Source of the DNA: Thermothelomyces thermophilus ATCC 42464
Lineage: Eukaryota; Ascomycota; Sordariomycetes; Sordariales; Chaetomiaceae
Length of the DNA: 64,000 nucleotides
Reading direction: 5' to 3'
NCBI RefSeq assembly: GCF_000226095.1
Contig: NC_016472.1
Coordinates: forward strand, 8,432,001-8,496,000
Shown: piece after piece, positions 23,477-35,286 of the stretch
Numbering within the stretch: the stretch's first letter is position 1
Layout of the letters: each line of letters begins with the position of its first letter
Program-made: the position numbers and the translations under genes
The notes under the pieces: generated by a model
Seen by the model: only the letters and a program-made list of their open reading frames with translations
Told to the model about the DNA's origin: nothing
Database searches by the model: none

Positions 23477-25709
23477 CTAGCTGGACGAGAAGAAGAGCGG
23501 AGCTAGGCGGGGGTCCTTCTCCACCAGCGGCGCGGTGTGCGACGAGAGCTCGATCGCCGCCCCGCCCTCGCCCTCGCCCTCGGCCGTCTTGAGCACGGCT
23601 GCCAGCACCTTGGACGTGGTGAGCAGTTCTTTCTCGAGCTGGGTGTGGATTTCGCTACTTGGATGGCGATCGTGTTCGGCCACGTGTAACCAGCACAGGA
23701 CGAGGGCGTTGATGATTTCATCTTGCCACGGCGAGCCAGGGATTCGTGGCCAGCAGTTGGCGAGGACTGCCTGCAAGGCCTTGATGGCCGAGAGGAGCAC
23801 CTGGGGGGCAACCGGGGCGAAAGGGTCTGTCATTATTGCCGAGCACATAGGTACGAGATCCTGAAGGGACGGGTTGGGGGGAACGCCGATATGAGTTCGG
23901 GGCCCTCAAATATGCTAGCAGAGAGAGCTGGGGAGCTCACCTTGAGATGCTTCACCGCATGCACGCCCATCTCGTTCAGTATCGTCTCTGTCTGCTGACA
24001 CAGCACCTCCACGATGTTGACATGCTCCTTGGCATGAAAATATCCCATGAATACCCCCTCGCGAAGCATCTTGTCGAGCAGGGTGTTCTTTGGTGCCCCC
24101 GCGATCCCGTCCTTCCCCGCCGCAGGCTGTTTATCGGCGAGTCTGCGCAGTGCGAGGTACGCCGGGCCGAGCAGCTCTACCGACTCTTGCTCGGGTGTCA
24201 GGCCGGGGAGGAAGGCGAGCGTCGGGAAGACGGCGTCCTCGAACACCTTTGCCAGCCCCGTGTCGTGTAGGGTCCTGTCGGGCATCTTGCCGAGGAAGTC
24301 TGCCAGGATGAGCAGGCCACGGCGGCGGACGGACGTGGCGATGTCGTCGACGAGGGTGAGCAGGACGGGGATGAAGAGGGGCCAGTGCTTGGCGATGAGT
24401 TGGGTCTGAGTCGGTCGGTTGGCATTAGTAATTAGCGCGTGTTCCCTTTTTTTTCTTTTCTTTTTTTTTTTTCTTAGATAGTGCTGGTTCACAAAGAGAT
24501 ACCCCTTTTGATTCCGTTCTGTTCGAGTCCGTCCCGGAGAGTCAGAGAGTTACGACTGGGGTAATAAATAAAACTTACATCTGCTTCGCGCACCGCCCAT
24601 CCTACCGCAGGGATGGTTCGCAGGTCGGTGAACTTCCACGGCTTCGTCTGGGCCGTGTCGTCCGGCATGCTCTCAGCCCGGCTGGCAGCGCCATCGACGT
24701 ACTCGGCCTTGCGGCCCGAGGCCGTGATGGTGGAGGGCTTGGACTTGGAGAAGAGCGGGCGGAGGAAGGTCTGGAGGACCGTCTCGGTGATGAACTGCTC
24801 CTTGGTAGGCGCTCCCGGGACGCCGAGTAGCTGCTGCTGCAGGAGTCTGTCGGCGGTCGCCTTGGTCTCCGTGCTCGGCCGCTGGGGTCGCGTCTCGTCG
24901 GTGTAGGCGAGGAGGGTGAGCAGGACCTCGTCATCCAGCCGCACCGGGCTGGCGGTTCGCTTCACGAGCGCTTCGAGGATTTCGACGCCGGGGACTGCCA
25001 GATCCCGACACTGCTCAGAGAACTCCTCGCTGCGCTGGAGCAGCTCTTGGCCCGATACTGTGAGTTAGCTGAGGTTAGTAAGACAGACTCTGCTCGAGTC
25101 GGGGATAGAAGGGAAGGCAACCGAAGCATACACTCGGTCTGTTGACCGGTCCCATCCAGTTCCTCGTGTTGGGTGGCCACGGGCGCGATGACATTCGCCA
25201 CGCCCAGCGCGAGCTCCTTGACTGCGTCCTCGTCGTCTCCGGCAGCTCCGTGGGCGATTCGGTCCTCACAGCGCAGGCAAGCAAGAAGTGAGACTAGGCA
25301 AGTCCCGGCCTTTTCCCTCTTACGAACGAACGATTCAGTTAGTCAGTTCGTTCGACTAATTCCCCCCTGTCTTGTGTTTGACCATTGGGTAAGCGTGTAT
25401 TTTGTCCTCACCCTTTGTTTCGATGCACGAGCTTGGCCGAGCACTTCTCTCGTGGCATCCGCGAGCTCTCGCAGAGTGAAGGACTGAGGAACATCTGTGC
25501 GGACGTGTCACTGGTCAGCAGCCGCGTTTCAATGCACGAGTATATATATACATATCATCATATATATATATAAGCTCATATCTCAGGGGCGGTGCTTGCT
25601 TGACAAACGTACGCTGAGCAAGCTTGTTGGCGACTTCCTGAGGAGTCGTCCCCTCGCTCTTCTTCTCGACGTGCGCTGCTTCTGCTGCGATTCGCTCGAA
25701 CCACGACAT
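23477..25709 (-). CDS. tti2: Tel2-interacting protein 2 (Tti2)
   Basis: Subunit of the TTT co-chaperone (Tel2-Tti1-Tti2), which matures PIKK kinases such as TOR, ATM and ATR with Hsp90. Six exons on the minus strand (25709-25613, 25494-25412, 25309-25132, 25057-24579, 24405-23941, 23860-23477) give 561 residues of alpha-helical, HEAT-like character. The Tti2 family block is DDIATSVRRRGLLILADFL, then LHDTGLAKVFEDAVFPTLAF and GYFHAKEHVNIVEVLC. The acceptor of exon 3 (GAAAAG) has a poor pyrimidine tract, but it is the only one that restores a natural helix (AGTCLVSLLACLRCEDRIA). Intron 1 contains a TA repeat, and intron 4 contains an A/T-rich tract. The family call rests on remembered similarity and is good but not certain. 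Confidence 0.78.
25541..25572. repeat. TA-rich microsatellite in tti2 intron 1
   Basis: Two short TA runs separated by a CATATCATCA spacer. It lies wholly in the intron. Confidence 0.85.
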
Positions 25710-26397
25710 CTTTTGGTCCTCGAGGAGGTAAATAAAATGACTCGACAGAGGCCCAGAAGAACATCAAATGCGGGTCCGCACCATGCCCAGGATCGGGCTT
25801 TGCAATGTCAAGGAGCAGCAATCGATGGCTTTCGAAGTCAGATTCAAGCCCCACCTACTGTGACTGCCCCACGGTCCTGGAGGTTTAAAGTGCCTTTGGC
25901 TCTAGTTCGGGGCTCCGCTATTTTCTACCCCGGCACGACAAGTGAGCGCTGAAGCCCACTGTAACTTTGGTGGCTGAGGCAACCTGACCCTCCTTACCCT
26001 TCTTTCCGTTCAGCGCCTAAACACCCGAGTCGGGCGGCCTTAGGCCCATCTGATCTAAGGAACCTAGTAGTAATACAGAACTTAACCCACTGCAGACCTG
26101 AGGCGGGTTGCCCGTCTTTCGGGCACGCCCGAAACATATACTTCAATGGAGTTCACTTGTTCGAATGCAAAGTGAGAAACTTCCAGGTTTTAAACAAGGC
26201 GCGCAGCGACGCTCGCTTGGAGCGAATCTCGTACACAGAATAAGAACACAGAAAAAAAAGAAAAAAAGAACAACTGGGAGCCAAAAGGAAGCCCGATTCT
26301 GTTACTTCCATCACCATTGCTTTAGTGTGACCTGATATTGGACAAATCATAACCCCCGAGCCTGTTCAGCGCCGTGTTTTACGTACATAGTTATAGT
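25710..26397. other. spacer tti2 / cca1
   Basis: 688 bp holding the tti2 promoter and the cca1 3' end, both genes being on the minus strand. It has an A-rich stretch near 26250-26270. No gene is seen. Confidence 0.6.
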
Positions 26398-28421
26398 CTA
26401 AGGAATGCCCAATTCCTCTCTTCTGCGCCGCACCTCCTCGATGGCCCCTGCCGGGTCCTCGACCCCCGGGTTCCGCAACTGCCATGCCAGCGCTACGTCC
26501 AGGGCCGGCCCCGTCCATCTCCCAGGCTTGACCCCCAGCTCCTTGGCCAGGATCTTGCCGTCGACCAGCCGCTTGATCGAGGGAGCGTTCATCACGTCCA
26601 GTTCGACGAGGTGGTCGAGAAACCGCTGCCATTCGGCCAGCACGTCGTCCCGGGAGGCGCTTCCTCCCTTCTCACCTGCCGGCGCGACGCGCTCGGCCAG
26701 GTCCACGAGGATGGCGAACAGCACCTGCAGCCGCCAGTTGCCGCCGCGGCTGTCCCAGTCCCTGATGGCCATGCCGAACCGGTCCCGCTCGTCGAGGCCC
26801 TCCCTCCTGTCCCGGACAATGTCCCTCAGCCGCAGGATGGCCGGGCGGTGGCGGTGCGCAGCCGTGATTACGTCGCTCAGCTTGTTGGGCGCCTTGAAGC
26901 CCTCCCTGGCCGCCTGCGTCGGGAGCGGCAGCGCAGGCTTCCCCGAGCTCAGCGGCGGATCGTCCGGCAGCTGCTCCCAGGGGGTGAGGGTCGCCAAGGC
27001 CCAGCCGTAGTACCGTGCTTCCTCGCTGGTGACGAGCAGGTCGTAGATGGAGCCGGGGGTTTTGTTTACCTCGAGGAAATCCAGGCACTCGTATGCCGAC
27101 TTCCAGCTCGCCGTCTCCGGCTTGGGCATGTCCGCCCGCTCGGGATCCGTAAACACGGCGTGGTAGAGCCCGAGCCTATCGATCAGGCGCAGCGCCTCGA
27201 CGGGCCGTTTGCCTGCGAAGATTGTATTGTCAGTTTCCGCCCCTCCTCCAACATCTCTCCGCACTCGGGCAGGAACGCGCGAGCGTCGCGCCGACACGAT
27301 TGGAAAGTCGAGATGGTGTGTCTTTTTTCTGTTGTTGATTGTGTCCCGGAAAAAGAAAATAAAAATAAAATCTTACCTTTTAGCATCTTCTCCAGCTCCA
27401 CCCCGATCCGCTCCCTCGAGATCTTGACCTTGAGCATACCGAGCACCCTCTCGTCCGCCATGACCTCCTCGGCGGCAGGGTCGATCCGGAAGCCCAGGCG
27501 GCTGGCGAAGCGCACCAGTCTCAGCACCCTCAGCGGGTCGTCGAGGAAGGTCTGCAGCGGGTCCATCGGGGTGCGGATCAGGCGGTGCCCGAGGTCGGCC
27601 AGGCCGCCGACCAGGTCCTCGACCTGGCCGGTGTGCAGGTTGTAGAAGAGCGCGTTGACGGTGGCGTCGCGGCGGAGGGCGTCCTCCTCGGCGGTGCCGA
27701 ACTCGACGGTCGGGTTGCGGCTCTCCTCCGTGTAGGTCTCGCGGCGGAGGTTGACAAAGTCGACGTCGAGCCCGCACAGGCGGATGGTGCTCGTGGCCAG
27801 GTGCTTCGACTTGTCCGGGTTGCGCGGCACCGTGTGCAGGCGCCCGACGTCCTCGGCGCGCAGCCCGTGCCGCTCCCGCCGGTCCGGCTCGTCGCAGTAC
27901 GCCCGCAGCCCGTCCACGAACGCCTCCCCCGTCATGGCGTTGATGGCCGTGTCGATGTCGTGCGACTCCGTCCCCAGCAGCTTGTCGCGCACCCAACCTC
28001 CTGCCCACCGCAGCACCAGCGGCTCCCGCCCCGGCGGTGCTGCGCTTTCCCGGGAGGATCCAAGGTCCCGGTCGTCGATGAATTTGGCCGCGCCCAGGAG
28101 CAGAGCTCTGAGTTGTTCTTCCCGAGGGGTGAGGGTGAGGGTGATGGTGGGGGTGATGGTGGGGCGTGGGTTGCTGGCGGCGGCCATGGCGGACGTAGTC
28201 GTCATCGCAATGGCGGCCGTAGTCTTGGTTGTGGGTATGCTTGTTGTGCTCGTGCTTATTATGGTTGGGGTTGCGGCTTGAGGTGCAGGTTTGGGAGCTG
28301 TGGTGAGAGGCCTCTCGGCGGCGGCTTGGGCCGAGATGGAGGTCTGGTCAAACTTGCGCTTCCTGGGAGTAAGTGGGCTTGACATCCGGAGTGCTCTCAG
28401 TCGGATCAGACGAGTCAACAT
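26398..28421 (-). CDS. cca1: CCA tRNA nucleotidyltransferase
   Basis: Adds the 3'-terminal CCA to all tRNAs without a template. Two exons on the minus strand (28421-27377 and 27212-26398) give 619 residues from the first ATG. The head domain shows GGWVRDKLLG and the catalytic carboxylates in SHDIDTAIN, then RRDATVNALFYNL and DPLRVLRLVRFASRLGF, all class II signatures. The N-terminus reads MLTRLIRLRALRMSSPLT and looks like a mitochondrial presequence. The second in-frame ATG (28385) would give a form starting MSSPLTPRKRKFDQ with a basic, NLS-like patch, as expected for nuclear and cytosolic use. A Thr-rich low-complexity linker lies between the start and the head domain. Yeast CCA1 is known to use several starts for the three compartments. 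Confidence 0.95.
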
Positions 28422-28957
28422 TTGCGTGCTCGAGAAGTTGTTATGTTCACGTGTCGCTCATTTTTTTTTACAACTTCTTATTTTTAATTCCCAAATTTCT
28501 TGTCAGCGATGAGTCGTGCTTTCCCAAGGTTTCGATCGGTTTCCCGGGGCTCAGAATCTAACTTGGTGTTCGTGCAGCTGTATTTCCACTCGGTGGAGGC
28601 ATCAACCTGGTGACTTTCCACATACAAAAGAATCCGACTTCATAAGGTGACTGGTTCACCAGGCCAAGACAAGGCAGCACAGTACAAATGTGTCCATGAC
28701 ACCGTGCGGTTCACACTGTCTCAACCTTGAGGCCTTCATCAGGGGTGAACCAACGATGTTTGAGGCTCAACAAACCAGCCGTGACTCAAAAATCAAACTG
28801 GTACAAGGCACACGTCCTGGTGTACACATCTGAACCGATAATCCTATTCGGCTCTGGCGCGCTTGATGGTCCGGGAATATCCATCCCAGCCAAGTTTATA
28901 GCAAGTGCTGCCCTGAGCGGATAGATAGACATGCTCAGAGCACAATTACACACCGTT
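28422..28957. other. spacer cca1 / gea1
   Basis: 536 bp holding the cca1 promoter and the gea1 3' end, both on the minus strand. No gene or notable repeat is seen. Confidence 0.6.
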
Positions 28958-31900
28958 TCATGGTGCCTCCGCTGGTACTGCCGTACCCCCTGCTTCTTCC
29001 GCCGGTGCTGTAGCCGTCGCCGTTGCCTCTACCACAGGCTCCTCCTCCTCCAGTGCGAGATCCGCCCTCAGATTCGGCAGGAACCGGTCAATCCTCTTCC
29101 ACGTCTCATTCCACAGCTCCTCCTTCGAGGGGTCTTTGCTTGGCGGCACGAGGTACCCGTTGGTCGACATGATGAGCAGCACGTTCTTGAGGTTCTCGGG
29201 GACGGCCTCCTCCTGCGCGGGCGGTCCGGTTAATCACAATCCCGTACTTGTTACGCAACCCCGAATTCCAAAAAAAAAAAAAAAAAAAAAAACCAGCGGA
29301 TCAGTGGACTTAACTTACCAAGCTATCACCCTGCCCACTATTCATCAACCGATCCATGATCTCAATGATCTTGATCCACAAATCCAGCATGCCATCCCAC
29401 TCGGACAGCATGACGAGGTACTGCAAGAATACCTTGGACAGCAGAGAGGCCGCCTGCACGCGCGTTTCGCTCATGCCGTCGCGGTCCGACGAGAAGACCT
29501 CGGGCTTGAGCAGGCGCAGGATCAGCGGGAACAGGACCTCGCCAAAGATGGCCGTCCACTCCGAGTGCTCCTCCTCGGACGACGTCAGGTTGGGCGACAG
29601 GAGCGACCGCTGCAGCGAGTTGAAGGCAAGGTGGCGGATCTCGCGGCACGGGTTGGTGCATTGTGTCGTGAGCGCCCGGAACACGGGAAGCCAGTAGGCC
29701 GACCAGGCTGTAGCCAATGTTAGGAGATCCGTACAACGCAGAAGCGAGGCTCGGGAAAGAGAGAGGAGAGCTATAATCAACCCACCTTCACTGCTTTCCA
29801 GGTGAGATTGCTTCATGAGATGGGGGATACGCTCCGTCATGCGGTAGATGTTATTCAGCGCCTTGACGCCGCGTTCGACAACGGCGTTCTCGCTGTGATT
29901 TTGGTTCGTGTCAGCAATACCAACAGCCCCCCTGAAACGCCATCTTCCGGAAGAACAACCCACCTCGGCTTCTCAGGCTTCCCAGGCCGCCCGCTCTTCC
30001 GCCCCTGCTTCCGATCGTTTTGCTGCTCCGCGACGGCCCCGACACTCGCCATCGAGGCGAACTCGTTCAGCAGCGCGAGCGCAGCTTCGTAGTTGTCGGC
30101 CATGATGGCCGACGGCGTTCCCGAGACGCCGTTCTCGAGGATCTCAAACACGGTGGGCGCCGCGTCAGGAATCGGAGCAAGGGTTTGCAGGATGACCCAG
30201 AAATCGGGCGAGGTCATGATCTCGTTCCGCAGCGGGCAAGGCTTCTCGGTGCAGAGCCTGAGGCCGCGGAGCACGAGGCTTGAGGCCTTGACCAGAGTAT
30301 CCTTGGGGAAGCTCGAGACGGTGTGGAGGAGGATGGGGACCCGGACGTAATCATAGTCCTAGGAGGGTTGACGGTTATGGTTAGCCGAACGCTCTCCGAA
30401 ACACAGCGAGGGGCGTCCAAGAGACTTACGTAGCTCGCCTGGAGCAAGCTGAAGAGATAAAAGGTCGCCCGCTCGATCAGGATCGGGTGATAGCGAGGGA
30501 CGTCCCTCAGGATGGTTTGAATGGCCTCCACCACGCGCTTTCCGAGCAATTCGACGGTGGCGTTGTCGCGGAGGGCCAGCACGGTGCAGAACTCGAGAAT
30601 GTAGACCAGGCCAGGGTCGTAGAGCGCGTTGCTCTGCCTGGGTTTCTGGCCATTGGCCGGTGACGGCGGGATATTTTCCGCCTTGACCGTGATTACCGAA
30701 GGCCCGCTGTCTTCCGGAATCTGCTCTAGCAGAGCATCCACCAGCGCCTCGAGACTATGGCTGGGAAGGTGCCTAGGAAACGTCAGGTAGGAGACTCTAC
30801 GAGAGAGGGTTTGGGAGCGCTTACGCAACATTGGCAAACACGTCGCCCATGTGGCACTGGTTCACGCAATCCACAGTACATAACGTGCTCTCCAGCTCCT
30901 CGTCCGACGGCTCGGGAGGGTCGTCGGCCGCGTAGCTCGAAATGTACGATGTGAAGGCCGAGAAGAAGCCGGTCTCGCTCTGCTTCGCCCCGCGGTCGAT
31001 CACTTGCGACGGCGGCTGCGATGGGATGGGCGGCAGATCGAGCTTGTCGGACTCGGTAGAGAAGAACGGGGGTATCAACGAGTTGACAAAGAGGTTGAGC
31101 CAGATGCGGATGATCTGTGTCCCGGTCAGCACGAACGGCTGCTCCTATAAGGGGCTCGGTGAGGGTTCGGCAACTCACATATTTCCAGCTCTTCTTGATG
31201 ACATGCTCCGAGCCGGTAATGACACGGAACAGTACCAGCGTCGCCAGCTGGGGGCGCAGATCCCGGCCGAACCTGACCGCCAGTTCGCTGACCATGACGC
31301 TGTTGTCCCCGACCTGCACCTCCGTGTTGAGTGACGTATTAGAGAGCGCCTCGTTGCCGAGCGTCGAGATGTAGCTCAGCCGGTAGATAATCTCGTCTAG
31401 CGCCTCCGAGTTGCCGTACTTGGTCGCGATGCGAGCGCACTCGTCGAAGCCGGTGATGACGCGCGCATAGACGGTGTCGTCGGTGGCGGACATGAAGACG
31501 AAGAAGAGGCAGGAAACGATGGGGTTCCATGTGGTGGCGAACATGTCGGCATCGTAGATGTTGGTGTCGCAGAGCACCAGCGGGCCTGCTTCGTCGGTCT
31601 TCAGGAGCAGCTCCTTCCAGGCGTAATCGAACGCGTGCTTGTTGTCGTGTTCATCCGGCAGGATGATCTCATTGGTCCTGATGGTGTCGAAGATGTCCTG
31701 CAGGTAGTCCGTAGGGAAGTCTTTACCATCGTTCTGGCCACGGAGATTTCGAGAGAAGTCCTCGAACGTCATCCGGGCCCTGTTCTTCAGCGTCGGAGTA
31801 TGCTGATCCGTATTGAGGAGGATAATGGCGTATGTGAGGATGAAGACGGCGTCCTTGTTCGCCACTCCTTCGGGGACTGAACTAGAGCAATACTTCTCGG

Positions 31901-34306
31901 TGAACGAGTTGACGATGCGCTCGATCAATGCTGACTCCCCGGGAAGCCTGAAAGTTTCCAGCATGACCCGGAGCGCTTCGTCAACCCGCTTGCCGGTGAA
32001 ATCGAACCTGTTCATGAAGGCATCCAGGATGGGTTCGTTGCCCTTCTTGGACAGGAACTCGCCGAGAATCTTCTTGTTGATCCTGGAGGTACCCTGAAGG
32101 AACCTGGCGACACAAGTCGGATCGCTGGCGTCCTCGATGATGCCCTTCTCCTGGAGGTAGGCGAGTCCGCCCTTGGGGTTCTCATTGAACTTGTTGGCGC
32201 CCTCGATGATGAGCTTCTTCCTGCGCCGCCTCTCTCGCAGCGCTGCCGGGTCAGGGTATCCCTCGGTCTCGGGGGCTTGGTCCAACCTCTCGGCGATGAA
32301 CTGTATGAAGCGAAGGAGCGCGTCCAGGCAGAGAGGCGGAACGCTGGTGGTGCTCCAGGTGGCCGAATCGGGCAGGGCGTTCCTAGCCAGCAGCCCGACC
32401 AGATCTTCGCACAGGTCTGCGCGATCCTCGTCGCAGTCGTAGTTGACGAACAGCTCGGTCATGAAGGTGGGCATGCGCGCGAGCATGCCGATATTCTCCA
32501 CCATGGCCTGCCTGGCGTCCGGCTTGCGAGCGCCGCCTTCTAGCCCGAGCTTCTGGCGGTCCTTGACAGCCACGGGAGTGGAACGGCCGCTGCTCGGTTG
32601 CGACGGCGATGGCTTGACCAACTTGGGCGACTGCGGGATACCGGAGTAGAGACTCGGGTCGATGCCGGGCTCGCGTGGGATCTCCACTGCCGGATGCAAG
32701 CAGGCCACGAGATAGGACAGGTAGAGTTCCTGTTGCAGCTTGAGCACGCCCCGGCACGTCGAGAGCAGCGTGCCGGCCACTATCAGAGCCTCGTGAAGCA
32801 CGGCCATGTTGTCGGAACGCACGAGCTGGAAGAGGTGGCGGCAGAGCTGGTCTTCGGCAATCGACGCGAGGGCCGGATGCCGGGCAATCGACGGACCTGC
32901 TACTTCGAGCGCCACGTGGATGATGCGCAGGGCCATGACCCTCATCTGATCGGGGTGTTTGCGGTCGTGAGGATCGAGAAAGCTCACGAGCACCCGGAAC
33001 AGCTCCCGAATGGACGGCAGAGAGTACGGGCGGAGGTCGACCGATGAGGAAGCGCTCTCGGTGGCTGCTGAGCTGGTGCTCGGCCTACTCGCGTCCGCGT
33101 CGGGGCTCCTGGGTGTTTCCGAGCGGCTTCTCTCCCGCGCCGAGCTTGATGACGGCCTCGGGGCACCGGCGGGTTCGGCTGCCGCGTCGCCGGGAGCCAC
33201 GCCACGGTCACTGGGAGCCGCGGCAGGAGCCTCGGCGGCGTCGGCCGCCTCTGGCCCCGTCGCCGGAACGTCGGTCCCGTTGGCGGCGGGGTCCATGTTG
33301 ACCGAGTCCATGTCCCCGCTGGTCTGTCGGTCCAACGCCTCGCTCTCTTCCCCGGCCTCCTCCTCGAGGTGCTTCAGGTCCTCGAATATGATTTGCACCA
33401 TGCGCACCATGGACGCCTCGGCAGTCCGGCGAAGCACCTCGGAGAACCTAGGCCGCGAGCAGATGGTCAGACCGCGTCCCATCATGTCGCAAATGCTCTC
33501 GTCGCTGAGAATGTCTCCGCCCGGCCCGGACAGCATGTCCTCCATCAGGTGCAGGATCATGAGCAGAACCACCTCCTCCTGCGCCGAGTCGCTTATGTCG
33601 AACTGGCAGTGGGTGATGGCCGCGGAGAGAGACTGCATGGCGAGCGCGAAGCGCGGGGAGACCGGGGAGACGAAACCGTAGGCGAGGAACTTTTGGATCG
33701 CTCTCAGCGCGAGGATGGTGACGGGGGCAGCGGTGCCCTTGGCCTGGATGATCTGGAGGAAGGGATAGAGCAGCACGAGGGAGTCGAATCTGTATATGTC
33801 TGAGAAGGCGCGTCAGCGTCAATGTGCCCTGCCCTGCCCGTTCCTGTGCCGGCCCAAGTACCTTTGACTCCGGCCAGCTCCTGGCGCAGCCTCCCGAACC
33901 CGGAGATCAGCGGGTTGTCCTGCATGCTCTTGCCCTTCTTCCCGCGCAGGCCCCATCGGTTCACGGCAAGATCGCCGGCGCCATCGGCGGCGGCATCGAC
34001 AGACGACTTTCGCGTGCGGCGCCCGCCGGTGGTCGGCGGGACGAGCTGGATGAGATTAGGGCTGCCGCCGAGGATGGCCGAGACGGACGAGTGCGGGGAC
34101 CGGGCGTGTTTCTGAATCGCCGAGGTGATGGATATGCATTCTGATATGACGAGCGATACAGGGTCGATTGCTACCGAGACGGGGCGACTCCGGTACTGCA
34201 TGCGCGAGGACAGCAGAGGAGGGTTCCGCCGAGGGGTTGAGGTCCCGAGTGTTGTGGTTGCGACGGCCGGATCCATGGGCGCAGCGAGCTGCGCATCCAG
34301 GCTCAT
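28958..34306 (-). CDS. gea1: ARF guanine nucleotide exchange factor, Gea/GBF1 type
   Basis: Large Sec7-domain GEF that activates Arf1 at the cis-Golgi for COPI coat assembly. Eight exons on the minus strand (34306-33862, 33799-31178, 31114-30825, 30772-30430, 30358-29964, 29892-29786, 29707-29329, 29212-28958) give 1611 residues. The N-terminal DCB and HUS regions (FDSLVLLYPFLQII, then FSFLDPHDRKHPD-like sequence) precede the Sec7 domain at about residues 680-880. That domain starts FNENPKGGLAYLQEKGI and carries the glutamate finger in FRLPGES and the block LLNTDQHTP. The C-terminal HDS regions fill the rest and end in an acidic, Ala-rich tail. The DQH sequence and overall size favour Gea/GBF over Sec7/BIG. 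Intron 7 contains a run of 23 T on the sense strand. Confidence 0.93.
29270..29292. repeat. A23 homopolymer in gea1 intron 7
   Basis: Uninterrupted A on the plus strand, that is T on the gea1 sense strand, in the last intron of the gene. Confidence 0.9.
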
Positions 34307-35286
34307 GCTGAAGGAGCCGCGTTTTTCCTAGCACCGGCGCTGCTTCGAGGGGGCGGGCAGCGCTTTGTTGTCGTCTCCCTTCGGTGTCGGAAGGAAGAGC
34401 TCAGAACCGTTGCCCAGGAATGGCGAGGGCGTGCGTGGAAGGCGATGGGGCCAAGATGTCCTTGTGACGGTGCCAAGGTTTGCGCAAAGAAAATGTAAAC
34501 CGAAAAAAAATAAATAAATAAAAGCTACAAGGCTCCGGACCAGCCCTGCCTATTCAAGCGGTTCTCATAAGATATTCCTGCTACAACTGAGGAGATCCCT
34601 CCTATCGAAGGGACTACAACAACGTGTCAGTCCTCGAAGTCGTGGTGACCGTGAATGCCACCGCAGCAAGGCAAGTTTCCATGATGGAGCTTCCCTAGTG
34701 TATCTATCCCCTGTTGCATCCTCCAGTTTGCTGGGGTTCGAGCCAATCAGGGCCGTGGAACTCGCTAGCTCTCGGTCGGCTAAACATAGGCGCCGCCCCA
34801 TATAAGTATCCTTAATCCGTACACTGCAAATACAAACACTGCGGTCCCACCGAGCGAAACTGAGAGCCCCTCATCAACCCGACATCAACCCTAGTGATCA
34901 AGGGAAGATCAGCAACACTTACCATCACGGTGTGTGTTCTTCGAGATGTTATGTGAAGACGGCGCCCAAAAGACCCGTCAGGAAATAGGGCAGCCGAGTG
35001 CAGTTGATTTGCTCCCTTCTCTCTTCCTGACTGCATGTATTTCCATGATCCAGCCGTGATCGATCGTCTAAGCCAACCCAAAACGCCCCATCCATGAGTT
35101 CTAGTTGTACACGACAGTATTAATGTTGCTCCCTTTTGTCTTGCCACCCCGATCCGACGAGTAACGAATGCACCACACCATGACCAGGAGGACCGTGTCC
35201 CGGCCTCCTTGTACGTTGAACAAAGAAAGAAGGGAAAACAGAGAGAAAAAGCGACGAGCCAAAGAGACCGGCCAGCATGCCCGCTG
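34307..35286. other. spacer gea1 / anp1-family gene
   Basis: 980 bp holding the gea1 promoter and the 3' end of the mannosyltransferase gene, both on the minus strand. A run of AAATAAATAAATAAA lies near 34507-34522. No gene is recognised. Confidence 0.6.

Noticed and set aside
26374-27645. A 423-codon plus-strand open frame opposite cca1
   Set aside because: It is antisense to well-supported cca1 exons and crosses its intron. The sequence shows no family features.
34725-34790. GGGTTCGAGCC, resembling a tRNA B-box
   Set aside because: No matching T stem, D arm or acceptor stem could be folded around it on either strand.
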